Assembly: GCA_002388905.1 (NCBI GenBank)
Contig: DGNJ01000091.1
Location: forward strand, 26,546-48,292
Source of the DNA: Cellvibrionales bacterium UBA4495
GTDB taxonomy: Bacteria > Pseudomonadota > Gammaproteobacteria > Pseudomonadales > Porticoccaceae
Length of the DNA stretch: 21,747 nt
Direction of reading: 5' to 3'
Shown: positions 6,938-14,495 of the stretch, one piece after another
Numbering within the stretch: the stretch's first letter is position 1
How the letters are laid out: each line of letters opens with the position of its first letter
Position numbers and translations under genes: made by a program
Notes under the pieces: generated by a model
Database searches by the model: none
Seen by the model: only the letters and a program-made list of their open reading frames with translations
Told to the model about the DNA's origin: nothing

Positions 6938-7861
6938 ATGGCTGTGACTGAAGTCATCCTTCACCATTTTTACGCTTCTCCCTTTGCTGAAAAAGTGAGA
7001 CTGGCACTGGGGATCAAGGGGTTGACCTGGCGTTCGGTGGAAATTCCCATGGTCATGCCCAAGCCGGACCTGACAGCCTTGACTGGTGGCTACCGCAAGA
7101 CACCGGTTATGCAGATCGGTGCCGATATTTATTGCGATACCCAGCGGATCGCCCTGGAACTCGAACGGCGGTTTCCGCAACCCACCCTGTTTCCGAATGG
7201 CAGCCAGGGTTTGTGTCTGGCACTTTCGTGCTGGAGCGACCAGGCGTTTTTCCGGCCGGGCGCCGCACTTTCCATGGGCACCAACAGGGAGCTGCCGGAG
7301 CAAGTCCTTTCCGATCGCCGCGAGTTCTTCACTTTCCTCGATTTCGAAAAGCTGGAAGCGGACCTGCCACATTTTTACGGCCAGTTCTCGGCGCATCTTT
7401 CCCTGGTCGACTCGATGCTGGCTGACGGGCGATTGTTTATTCTGGGGCATGAGTGCGCCTGGGCAGATATTCTTGCCTACTTCCCGGTATGGATGGCGCG
7501 AGGCAACATCTCGGCAGCGGGCGAATTAATTAATAGACACAAAGCTCTGGTCGAGTGGGAAAAGCGGGTAAACACTATCGGGCACGGTAGCCCTTCGGAG
7601 TTCGACGCCAGCTCCGCCCTGGAAGTGGCCAGGGAAAGTGAGTCCGTTGCCACGCCTTTTATCGAACAAGGGGCATTCCCGGTGTTGGCTGCAGGTACGA
7701 AGGTGACGGTGACACCGGATGATTATGGCAGCATACCGGTGGAAGGGGCGCTGGAGGTTATGACGGGGCAGGAGGTTGCCATCAGGCGTGAGGATGACCG
7801 GGCTGGCGAAGTAGTGGTGCACTTCCCGAGGGTGGGATACAGAGTGGAGATACAGGAATGA
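6938..7861 (+). CDS. Glutathione S-transferase family protein with extra C-terminal domain
   Basis: The product has 307 residues. The N-terminal thioredoxin-like fold shows HHFYASPFAEKVRLAL (Tyr12, Ser14), the cis-proline TPV (Pro56), and the gamma-glutamyl-binding DT at 67-68 in IYCDTQRI. A helical GST C-domain follows to about residue 225. The last 70 or so residues (about 237-307) form a beta-rich extension with VTPDDYGSIPVEG and VVVHFPRVGY, not part of classical GSTs. The Shine-Dalgarno GGAG lies just before the ATG. The stop overlaps the next start (ATGA), so it is co-translated with the PQQ dehydrogenase. Possible roles are glutathione-dependent ring opening, isomerisation or detoxification of an intermediate; the reaction is not determined by sequence. 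Confidence 0.85.
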   Translation: MAVTEVILHHFYASPFAEKVRLALGIKGLTWRSVEIPMVMPKPDLTALTGGYRKTPVMQIGADIYCDTQRIALELERRFPQPTLFPNGSQGLCLALSCWSDQAFFRPGAALSMGTNRELPEQVLSDRREFFTFLDFEKLEADLPHFYGQFSAHLSLVDSMLADGRLFILGHECAWADILAYFPVWMARGNISAAGELINRHKALVEWEKRVNTIGHGSPSEFDASSALEVARESESVATPFIEQGAFPVLAAGTKVTVTPDDYGSIPVEGALEVMTGQEVAIRREDDRAGEVVVHFPRVGYRVEIQE

Positions 7862-9750
7862 AGTTCAGGTTGCTCCCGGCTTTTATGGTCTTGTTTGCCG
7901 TGCCGGTCCTGGCGGCAACGGAAAATAACGAGCAGGCCCTGTACGCAAAGGAGGAAAGCCCGGAAAATCCCGGTGAAGTCCTGTATATGACTCACTGTGC
8001 ATTCTGTCACGACGGTGGGGTTGCCAAGGCGCCCGAGCGTACTATGCTGGGTTTGATGGCGCCCGCAACCATTCTCCGTGCAATGCAGACGGGGGTGATG
8101 AAGGAGCAGGCCAGCGCATTGTCGGATGCCGAAAAACGCCTGCTGGCTGAGCACCTTTCGGGCCAGACCCTGGCCAGTGCCGAGCATTCGGGAAAGGCGC
8201 CAATGTGCAGCAGCGAGGTCGCCGAATTCGATTTTTCCGCGCCTCCGGAAAGTGCGGGCTGGGGCGTAAACAAGAAAAATCACCGGTTCTTCGACAGCAC
8301 CATCACGAGTATCAGCGCCGACAATATTGACCGGCTCAGGCTTAAATGGGCATTCGCTTTTCCCGGCGCGGTCCGGGCACGCTCCCAGCCGGCAACGGCG
8401 GGCGGGGCTATTTTCGTGGGCAGCCAGGACGGTACCGTCTATTCGCTGGACCAGGAAACGGGCTGCATTCGCTGGCGATTTTCCGCTTCCGCCGAGGTAA
8501 GGACGGCCATAGTCATAGAGGACTGGAAGGCCGGCGATGTCGCCGAGCCCCTGGTTTATTTCGGCGATCTGGTAGGGAATATCTATGCCGTCGACGCCGT
8601 GACGGGTGCGCTCGCGTGGCGGGACCGCCCGGACAACCATCCCAGTCTCACACTGACGGCGGCGCCGGCGCTCCATAAGGGCAGGCTTTACATTCCGTTA
8701 TCTTCGCTGGAAGTGACAGCCGCGGCAGATCCCGAATATCCCTGCTGTACCTTCCAGGGTGGGGTTGCCATCTACGATGCCAGAACAGGCGAAAAGATCG
8801 AACTGATACGCTCCATTAAAGAAGAGCCACGTGTGGTCGGCAAGAATGCCGTAGGCACCAGGCAGCTGGCGCCCTCCGGCAGTCCAATCTGGAATACACC
8901 GTCGGTTGATGTCAAACGAGCGCTTATCTACGTGGGGACCGGTGAAAATTACTCTTCGCCGTCTAACGAGACCAGTGATGCCGTCCTCGCTCTGAGCATG
9001 GAGGATTACGGCATTGCCTGGAGCCAGCAAACGACGCAGGGTGATGCCTGGAATATCGGTTGTGAAACCCCTTCCCGCATCAACTGTCCGCAGGAGGATG
9101 GTCCCGACTACGACTTTGGTGCCGCCACCATTCTGGTTACCACGGAGGACGGCAGGGACATGATTCTTGCCGGCCAGAAGTCAGGCGATGTGTTTGCGCT
9201 GGACCCCGACAATGGGGGTGAGATTATCTGGCAGAACAAGCTTGGCCGTGGCGGCATTCAGGGGGGCGTACATTTCGGCATGGCGGTGGACGGCGATATC
9301 CTCTATGTCCCCATGTCGGATTTTTACGGCGGCGACCGCTGGCCGGGTGAACCCTTCCCGGGTATGTACGCGGTCGATATCAACACCGGCGACGTGCTCT
9401 GGTACAACAGGTGGGAGGACCGGTGCGAAGGGCGCCACCAATACTGCCAGCCCGGTATTTCCGCCGCTGTATCCGCCATCGACGGCGCCGTTGTTGCCGG
9501 CGGTATGGATGGCTTTCTCCGAGCCTACGATAAGACGAGCGGTGAGGTCATCTGGGAGTATGACAGCATTCGCTCCTACGACACCCCGGGTGGTGGCACC
9601 GCCCGTGGCGGCTCCTTCGGCGGCGGTTCGGGACCGGTATTCAAGGACGACATGATGTATGTCAATTCCGGTTATGGCATCTATTTTCATATACCAGGCA
9701 ACGTGTTATTGGCTTTCGAGATTGACGATTCCGAAAGCCGGGCCCCGTAG
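7858..9750 (+). CDS. Secreted quinohemoprotein dehydrogenase, polyvinyl-alcohol-dehydrogenase type
   Basis: The product has 630 residues. A signal peptide (1-20, ending VLAA) directs it to the periplasm. A short cytochrome c domain has heme motif CAFCH (Cys47, Cys50, His51) with Met81 a likely axial ligand. A PQQ beta-propeller follows, with repeated blades such as ETGCIRW, VTGALAW, NTGDVLW and TSGEVIW. Adjacent cysteines Cys296-Cys297 in YPCCTF match the vicinal pair of this family. The order cytochrome c then propeller is that of polyvinyl-alcohol dehydrogenase, which oxidises secondary alcohols to ketones, passing electrons from PQQ through heme to the respiratory chain. It overlaps the GST gene and precedes the Baeyer-Villiger gene, which would use a ketone. 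The substrate is inferred to be a secondary alcohol. Confidence 0.9.
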   Translation: MKFRLLPAFMVLFAVPVLAATENNEQALYAKEESPENPGEVLYMTHCAFCHDGGVAKAPERTMLGLMAPATILRAMQTGVMKEQASALSDAEKRLLAEHLSGQTLASAEHSGKAPMCSSEVAEFDFSAPPESAGWGVNKKNHRFFDSTITSISADNIDRLRLKWAFAFPGAVRARSQPATAGGAIFVGSQDGTVYSLDQETGCIRWRFSASAEVRTAIVIEDWKAGDVAEPLVYFGDLVGNIYAVDAVTGALAWRDRPDNHPSLTLTAAPALHKGRLYIPLSSLEVTAAADPEYPCCTFQGGVAIYDARTGEKIELIRSIKEEPRVVGKNAVGTRQLAPSGSPIWNTPSVDVKRALIYVGTGENYSSPSNETSDAVLALSMEDYGIAWSQQTTQGDAWNIGCETPSRINCPQEDGPDYDFGAATILVTTEDGRDMILAGQKSGDVFALDPDNGGEIIWQNKLGRGGIQGGVHFGMAVDGDILYVPMSDFYGGDRWPGEPFPGMYAVDINTGDVLWYNRWEDRCEGRHQYCQPGISAAVSAIDGAVVAGGMDGFLRAYDKTSGEVIWEYDSIRSYDTPGGGTARGGSFGGGSGPVFKDDMMYVNSGYGIYFHIPGNVLLAFEIDDSESRAP

Positions 9751-9809
9751 GTTCACGGGCGGACGGCTTCCCTGTCCGGTGGGACGGGAGAGTTGAGCGG
9801 GTCTCGGAT

Positions 9810-9842
9810 TTATACTTGCTTGTGTGCAGCAAGCAAGTATAA
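9810..9842. promoter_or_regulatory. Dyad operator candidate, copy C, with extended arms
   Basis: The shared core CTTGCTTG-N5-AGCAAG is at 9815-9833. A second, overlapping dyad of 12-base perfect arms (9810-9821 and 9831-9842) is made because AGCAAG is followed by CAAGTATAA, giving tandem AGCAAGCAAGT half-sites. It covers the -35 to -10 interval of the promoter before the Baeyer-Villiger gene, as expected for a repressor operator. There is no T-tract, so it is unlikely to be a terminator of the preceding dehydrogenase gene. Confidence 0.65.
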
Positions 9843-9843
9843 T
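9816..9843 (+). promoter_or_regulatory. Sigma-70-type promoter of the Baeyer-Villiger gene
   Basis: TTGCTT (9816-9821) and a perfect TATAAT (9838-9843) are 16 bases apart. The -35 is weak (TTG only), but the -10 is perfect and lies within the palindromic operator. Predicted start of transcription is about 9850, roughly 200 bases before the ATG. Confidence 0.6.
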
Positions 9844-10055
9844 TGTCGATACCTTCAGGGCAGCCGGGATCGCCCTGTATAGAGTACTGGCCATCAGTCT
9901 TGTGGAAAGCAGGTCTGACTGACTGAAGGTCAAACAGAGAAAACCACAAGGTGGGGTATTAACAGACATTGCAAAGGCGGCCGGATCCCTGGGAGTCCAG
10001 GGCTGGGAAGATCAGTATCAAGCACCGCCGTTCCAATTAAACGAGGTTTTAAACT

Positions 10056-11681
10056 ATGACAAGCCAGCAAACTGACTACGATGCCATTGCGATTGGCGCC
10101 GGCTTCGCCGGTCTGGCCCTGATTCATTACCTTCGGGAGGCAGGGCTTTCAATTCGGGTATTGGACAAGGCTTCCGATATCGGCGGCACCTGGACCTGGA
10201 ATCGCTATCCGGGTGCGATGACCGACAGTGAGAGCTACTATTACTGCCTGACCTTCTCCAGGGAACTACTGCAGGAATGGTCCTGGAGCCGTCGCTATCC
10301 TGATTGGAAAGAGGTCTTGGAATACTTCCACTTCGTGGCCGACAAGTGCGATATGTGGCCGCATATCCAGCTCAATACAGAAGTTGTCAGCGCCGACTAC
10401 CAGAATGACAGTGGTCATTGGAAGGTGACGACAAAGGACGGCGACAGCTACACCTGCAAGTATTTTATCAGCGGTATGGGCATGATCTCGGAACCGGAGA
10501 TTCCGGAGATAAAGGGCATGGACAATTTCAAAGGGCCACTTTTCCACTCCTCGCGCTGGCCCGAAGACCTGGACTATGAGGGCAAGCGTGTCGGCCTCAT
10601 CGGTGCCGGCGCGACGACAGTACAAATGGTTCCGGTCATGTCGAAGACGGCCGAGAGCGTGACGGTCTTCCATCGCACACCTAACTATATCCTGCCCGCC
10701 ATGCAAAAACCCATGACACCGGAGTGGGAAAAGGAAATCAAGGAACACTACGATGAAATCGTCGACAAGTGCCGAAATCATCCCTTTGGTATGGCCTTTG
10801 ACACTGCTGAAGGCCGCAAGGCGGTGCTGACCCCGCCGGAGGAGCGGGAGCGGATCTTTGAGGAGCATTGGAAGGGCAGCTTCCGCTGGGTGTTCGAAAC
10901 CTTCGAAGACCTGCTGTCTGACTTTGAAGCCAACCGGATGGCGGCGGAATATATTATCAAGAAGATGAAGGAGCGTATCGACGACCCGGAACTTGCAGAG
11001 CTGGTCACTCCCACGCCGGACGAACAGCCGCTGTTCTCCAAGCGTCCGCCCCTGGACCATGGCTATCTTGAATCCCTGAGCAACGACAACGTGCACGTGG
11101 TGGACATCAAGGACCGCGAGCCCATCGTCGAAATCACCGAAACGGGCGTGCGCACCAGGCAGAATCATTACGAGTTCGACATCATCGTGCTCTGCACGGG
11201 TTTCAAGGCCTACACGGGCGCCCTGGAAGCATTCCCGATCCGCGGTGCAAGCGGCCAGACGCTGGCAGAGAAGTGGAAAGAGCAGTCCAGCTCTATTATG
11301 GGTGTCTGCGTGGCGGACTTCCCCAATATGTTTATCGTCACCGGGCCCCAGGCGCCCTTCGCAAACCTTCCCACCTCCATTGAACAGAACGTGATCTGGA
11401 TTACCGACTGCATCAAGAAGATCGAGCGTGAAGGTTATGACATCGTCAATCCGCGCAAGGATGCCGAGGAGGACTGGACCCGGCAGACTGCGGAAATTCA
11501 CGCGCTGACGCCCATGGCCGCGGGCGACAAGCTTCACTCCTGGATGATGGGTGCCAACCGCGAAGACAAACCGCCGCGCGTACTGGTTTACTTCGGCGGG
11601 GCAAACGTCTACTACGACATAATGGACGAGTCGGCGAACCAGGGCTATCCGGAGCTGGAGTTCGAGAAACTCGCAACCTGA
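10056..11681 (+). CDS. Baeyer-Villiger monooxygenase (flavin-dependent, cyclohexanone-monooxygenase-like)
   Basis: The product has 541 residues, close to the 543 of Acinetobacter cyclohexanone monooxygenase. The FAD Rossmann motif GAGFAG is at 14-19 and WNRYPGAMTDSES at 48-60, with the conserved aspartate at 57. The type I Baeyer-Villiger fingerprint F-K-G-P-L-F-H-S-S-R-W-P is at 158-169. The NADPH Rossmann motif GAGATT at 183-188 has Thr where GxGxxG enzymes have the last glycine, a common variant. The enzyme inserts one oxygen of O2 next to a ketone carbonyl, making an ester or lactone. It is transcribed alone, from a promoter under a palindrome shared with the receptor leader. No lactone hydrolase or esterase follows in the window. 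The preceding dehydrogenase could supply its ketone. Confidence 0.95.
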   Translation: MTSQQTDYDAIAIGAGFAGLALIHYLREAGLSIRVLDKASDIGGTWTWNRYPGAMTDSESYYYCLTFSRELLQEWSWSRRYPDWKEVLEYFHFVADKCDMWPHIQLNTEVVSADYQNDSGHWKVTTKDGDSYTCKYFISGMGMISEPEIPEIKGMDNFKGPLFHSSRWPEDLDYEGKRVGLIGAGATTVQMVPVMSKTAESVTVFHRTPNYILPAMQKPMTPEWEKEIKEHYDEIVDKCRNHPFGMAFDTAEGRKAVLTPPEERERIFEEHWKGSFRWVFETFEDLLSDFEANRMAAEYIIKKMKERIDDPELAELVTPTPDEQPLFSKRPPLDHGYLESLSNDNVHVVDIKDREPIVEITETGVRTRQNHYEFDIIVLCTGFKAYTGALEAFPIRGASGQTLAEKWKEQSSSIMGVCVADFPNMFIVTGPQAPFANLPTSIEQNVIWITDCIKKIEREGYDIVNPRKDAEEDWTRQTAEIHALTPMAAGDKLHSWMMGANREDKPPRVLVYFGGANVYYDIMDESANQGYPELEFEKLAT

Positions 11682-11994
11682 AGCTCATATCGGAACCGGA
11701 GGCAAAGCCATGTCCCTGGTCCGGATCGATAGACAATTGGAGCCCCTGTGTCAGGCGGGGGCTCTTCTTTTCAATTTAGCGGTATCTACCGGGAACAAAA
11801 AAAGACCTCCTTAAACCCATGGGCCTCACGCCGGGGTAATTTTCGGGGCGCGCCGTGGAATCGAGGCGTTAGTGGATAAGCGGATAATAAAATCCGATGA
11901 CGGCGGTTCCTCTGGCCTGATTGCCGCCCGGAAAAAGTTCCCTAAAGACTGGCGCCATGATTCACGGAACCCCGGGCAAGGGTCCCTTTAGTGG
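11682..11994. other. Convergent intergenic region with terminator
   Basis: Between the convergent Baeyer-Villiger and carboxymuconolactone-decarboxylase-family genes. The only clear element is the terminator at 11740-11771. On the - strand, GGGACCC/GGGTTCC (about 11966-11987) can form a seven-pair stem with one G-U pair, but no T-tract follows. No gene is seen. Confidence 0.5.
11740..11771 (+). terminator. Rho-independent terminator of the Baeyer-Villiger gene
   Basis: GAGCCCC (11740-11746) pairs with GGGGCTC (11758-11764) and is followed by TTCTTTT. It lies 59 bases after the stop codon. This confirms that the monooxygenase transcript ends before the convergent gene. Confidence 0.85.
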
Positions 11995-12567
11995 TTAAGC
12001 CTGATCGGCGGTTTCGGCCGGTTCAGGCATCCAGGTGCAGGCACCATCCAGTCCCAGGACATGGGCAGCCCGGCCGAGTCCGATCCAGGACGCCACCGCA
12101 TAGGTGAGATCCACGATTTCATTGTCGGTAAAAGCGCTCCTGGCACGAGACCAGAAATCTTCGTTTTGGGCCAGCCCCTGGGGATCCAGCCCCATACCCT
12201 CTGCGAACTCAATAGCCAGGCGTTCTCTTTCCGAGAAACCATCATAGGTGCGCCAGTTTGAAACCTGATGGTAAAACTCATCGCCGGGTGCGGGCCCTCG
12301 ATCAGCTACCGTGTCCCAAGCATCACCACCGACCGCATTCAGGTACCCGGGCAGATCGCGTGTTGCCCGAAAATTCTGGCAAAGGCGACAGCCATTGATC
12401 TCGGCGGTCCTCATTCTTGCCGCTTCGCATTCCCTGGTGGTCAGCGTTGAATGCTGATAGACAGCGGTGGAAAATCCGATGCCTGCGTTGACGATTTCGG
12501 GGGCATAATGTTCGGAAAGGTGTCCGAGAGGATCGGCACGTTGTTCATCGGGTAATTCGATACGCAT
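11995..12567 (-). CDS. Carboxymuconolactone decarboxylase/AhpD-like family protein
   Basis: The product has 190 residues and resembles the all-helical CMD/AhpD family. EINGCRLCQNFRA holds Cys60 and Cys63 in the C-x2-C redox motif with Glu56 before them. AhpD peroxidases have a histidine four residues after the second cysteine; here it is Arg67, so peroxidase relay chemistry may be altered. The family includes gamma-carboxymuconolactone decarboxylases and thiol-dependent antioxidant proteins, and many members of unknown role occur in catabolic clusters. The start ATG at 12567 has GGAGG (12574-12578) at good spacing and a promoter further upstream. It diverges from the acyl-CoA dehydrogenase operon and shares a palindrome with it. 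The specific function is uncertain. Confidence 0.82.
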   Translation of the reverse strand: MRIELPDEQRADPLGHLSEHYAPEIVNAGIGFSTAVYQHSTLTTRECEAARMRTAEINGCRLCQNFRATRDLPGYLNAVGGDAWDTVADRGPAPGDEFYHQVSNWRTYDGFSERERLAIEFAEGMGLDPQGLAQNEDFWSRARSAFTDNEIVDLTYAVASWIGLGRAAHVLGLDGACTWMPEPAETADQA

Positions 12568-12671
12568 ATTGCGCCTCCGGATGTTTAGCCAAGGATTATG
12601 GTCCGCAAAAAGTCCGATGTTTTTGGTTAGCTTATCAAGCGGATATTTGCTGCCGTTGTTATAGCAGAATA

Positions 12672-12700
12672 ATCATAGATCATACTTGAACAATGTTCAA
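12672..12700 (-). promoter_or_regulatory. Sigma-70 promoter of the CMD-family gene
   Basis: On the - strand TTGAAC (12700-12695) and TATGAT (12677-12672) are exactly 17 bases apart. The -35 hexamer is one arm of the palindrome, so a bound dimer would block polymerase. Start of transcription would be near 12665, about 100 bases before the start codon. Confidence 0.65.
12686..12700. promoter_or_regulatory. Perfect palindrome TTGAACAATGTTCAA, operator candidate
   Basis: Seven-base perfect arms around a single A. It lies between two divergent genes and covers the -35 of the - strand promoter, the usual position of a TetR-type repressor operator. A degraded copy lies before the receptor gene at 4192. 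The regulator gene is not in the window. Confidence 0.6.
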
Positions 12701-12888
12701 ATAATGGTTAGCCTGATTGCTGCTAACAGGTTCTGGTGTCTGGTTATTTGAGCTTCCGGCGTTCACCGCCATCAATTTTCCGGATGGCCCCTTTCTGCCG
12801 GCGCCATGCCTTCCCGAATTCTTTTGCCAAACCGGATTTTTTTGCAAAAAAGCCCCCGGGCATTAATGATCAAGGAGTCAGTAGCAGT

Positions 12889-14052
12889 ATGTGGAACCAG
12901 CTTTCCGATGAAGATCGGCTGTTCGCGGAAGTGACCCGAAAGTGGGTCGACAGGGAGTGCCCGAAGGATTGGTGCCGGGTACTTGAAAGCCGGGAGCATG
13001 AGTTTCCCCACAAGCTGTGGGACAAGCTGGTTGCATTCGGCGCCCACGGTATCGGCATTGCCGAAGAATATGACGGCCAGGGCGGTTCCATCATCACCCA
13101 GGCGCTATTTGCGCGCGAGTTTTCCCGTACCGCCGCGGGCTTGAGCTGGGTATGGGGCGTGACCTCTTTTTCAGGCAGCAAGACCCTGAAGTTTTGTGGC
13201 TCGGATTCCCAGAAAAAGGAATTTCTCCCGAAAATAGCCCGCGGCGAGTTGAAGACGGCCATGAGTTTTACCGAGGCCGGCGGCGGCACCGACCTGCTGG
13301 GCGGGATGAAAACAAGCGCGGTCAAGGCGGATGGCGGCTGGATCCTCAACGGTGAAAAAATCTGGAGTACGGGTGCCGATGTAGCCGACTACCTGCTGGT
13401 GATGGCCAGGACAGAAAAAAATGTGGCAAGGCGCAGTGACGGCATTTCCCTGTTTTTTGTACCCCGTCACAGTGAAGGCATCACAATCAGCCCCCTGCCG
13501 AAGCTGGGTATGCGGGCCATGAGTTCCTGCACCGTGGTGATGGATCAGGTTTTTGTCAGTGACGATCTTTTGCTTGGGGAGCCTGGACGCGGCTGGTACC
13601 AGTCCACCAAAACCCTGAATAATGAGCGGCTGATCAATGCCGCCACCTGCCTGGGGATGCTGGACGGTGTACTTGAAGATGCCACCGAGTATATGAGTAA
13701 CCGTACCGCCTTCGGTAAGCCTATCGGCCAGTTCCAGGCGCTGCAGCATTACCTGGCGGACATTGCCATGTGGCAGAAGCAGGGCGAATTGATGCTTTTT
13801 CATACGGCGCGTTTGCAGGCGGACGAACAGCCCAGCGCTGTCGAGTCCGGAATGGTGAAAATTATCTGCTCCGAGTATGCCAATAGGGCCGCCGATCTGG
13901 GGATCCAGATACTGGGAGGCATGGGCTATTCCGCAGAAACCGATATGCAGCGTTACTGGCGGGATTCCCGCCTGCTCCGGCTCGGCCCCATCAGCAATGA
14001 GATGGCGAGAAACATGATTGCCGAAAGCTATGGTATGCCCAGGTCCTTTTAG
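12889..14052 (+). CDS. Acyl-CoA dehydrogenase
   Basis: The start chosen is ATG 12889, with AAGGAG (12872-12877) upstream; this gives 387 residues, the normal family length. The FAD and substrate signature AMSFTEAGGGTD is at 124-135, GEKIWSTGADVADYLLVMART around 155-175, and GGMGYSAETDMQRYWRDSR at 343-361. The medium-chain-type catalytic glutamate (in YEGT of the usual EGTSEIQ) is replaced by LGPISNEM. Glu246 in TLNNERLINAA lies where isovaleryl- and long-chain dehydrogenases keep their base. The enzyme would desaturate an acyl-CoA at C2-C3, passing electrons to ETF, feeding the MaoC hydratase. A GAGG/TTG start follows 28 bases after its stop, so it leads an operon with the NTF2-like protein and CoA ligase. 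Confidence 0.92.
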   Translation: MWNQLSDEDRLFAEVTRKWVDRECPKDWCRVLESREHEFPHKLWDKLVAFGAHGIGIAEEYDGQGGSIITQALFAREFSRTAAGLSWVWGVTSFSGSKTLKFCGSDSQKKEFLPKIARGELKTAMSFTEAGGGTDLLGGMKTSAVKADGGWILNGEKIWSTGADVADYLLVMARTEKNVARRSDGISLFFVPRHSEGITISPLPKLGMRAMSSCTVVMDQVFVSDDLLLGEPGRGWYQSTKTLNNERLINAATCLGMLDGVLEDATEYMSNRTAFGKPIGQFQALQHYLADIAMWQKQGELMLFHTARLQADEQPSAVESGMVKIICSEYANRAADLGIQILGGMGYSAETDMQRYWRDSRLLRLGPISNEMARNMIAESYGMPRSF

Positions 14053-14080
14053 CCCCTTTATTGCACGTCGAGGTTTTACG

Positions 14081-14473
14081 TTGAGTTTCGACAACAAAAA
14101 TATCGTCAAGGCTTTTCTGGAGGCGGCCCAGTGCCGGGACATTGAGACCATGAGGAGACTTATGGACCCTCGTGCCAAAGTTGTGGAGGCCGCATCGCTG
14201 CCCTATGGCGGTGAGTACCAGGGAGTTGATGGATTTTTGCGGTTGGTGAGACGGGTGTTTACGACTTTCGCCGATATCCATGTGGACATACAGGACTTTA
14301 TTGCCGAAGGCGAGCATGTGGCGGTGCTGGCCACCATGTCGGGTAAGCGAAAGAAGGACGGCGAGTCTTTCGAGATGCCGATTGCCGAAATTTGGCATGT
14401 TTTGAACGGACGCATCATGGCGATCCGGCCGTTTTATTTCGATACCCAGGAGATCAATCGCCTGGCTTCGTGA
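14081..14473 (+). CDS. SnoaL/NTF2-like fold small protein
   Basis: The best start is TTG 14081, seven bases after GAGG (14070-14073), giving 130 residues; the in-frame ATG at 14018 would overlap the dehydrogenase gene and add a poorly conserved-looking tail. NIVKAFLEAAQCRDIETMRRLMD, then EMPIAEIWHVLNGRIMAIRPFYFD, is the cone-shaped SnoaL/ketosteroid-isomerase-like pattern. Members are isomerases, hydrolases, lyases or cofactor-free binding proteins. A ketosteroid-isomerase-like role would fit an alicyclic or steroid pathway, but no catalytic triad can be assigned by eye. It lies between the dehydrogenase and CoA ligase genes in one operon. The function is unknown. Confidence 0.78.
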   Translation: MSFDNKNIVKAFLEAAQCRDIETMRRLMDPRAKVVEAASLPYGGEYQGVDGFLRLVRRVFTTFADIHVDIQDFIAEGEHVAVLATMSGKRKKDGESFEMPIAEIWHVLNGRIMAIRPFYFDTQEINRLAS

Positions 14474-14495
14474 TACTGACCGGGATCAGTTGCCA

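Larger units (their letters stand above)
9751..10055 (+). other. Intergenic region and structured leader of the Baeyer-Villiger gene
   Basis: This 305-base stretch holds no gene. It contains dyad copy C with an embedded promoter (9810-9843). Two hairpins follow downstream: CAGGGC/GCCCTG with a 10-base loop (9856-9877), and CCCTGG/CCAGGG with loop GAGT (9987-10002). If transcription starts near 9850 the leader is about 200 bases, long for a simple catabolic gene. The Shine-Dalgarno is GAGG at 10043-10046. Confidence 0.55.
12568..12888. other. Divergent promoter region between CMD-family and acyl-CoA dehydrogenase genes
   Basis: This 321-base region drives genes in both directions. It holds the perfect palindrome (12686-12700), a strong - strand promoter overlapping it, and a further dyad GTTAGC/GCTAAC around 12707-12727. 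Upstream in-frame codons of the dehydrogenase frame (from 12736) are taken as untranslated leader because the family length and the Shine-Dalgarno favour 12889. Confidence 0.6.

Noticed and set aside
5870..7450. 526-codon open frame on the - strand opposite the receptor and GST genes
   Set aside because: It spans two genuine genes and the terminator between them; no family resemblance.
10266..11537. 423-codon open frame on the - strand opposite the Baeyer-Villiger gene
   Set aside because: Fully inside a certain gene, with histidine/valine-rich shadow composition.
12736..12888. Upstream extension of the acyl-CoA dehydrogenase
   Set aside because: It would add 51 residues before the normal family N-terminus; a Shine-Dalgarno supports ATG 12889.
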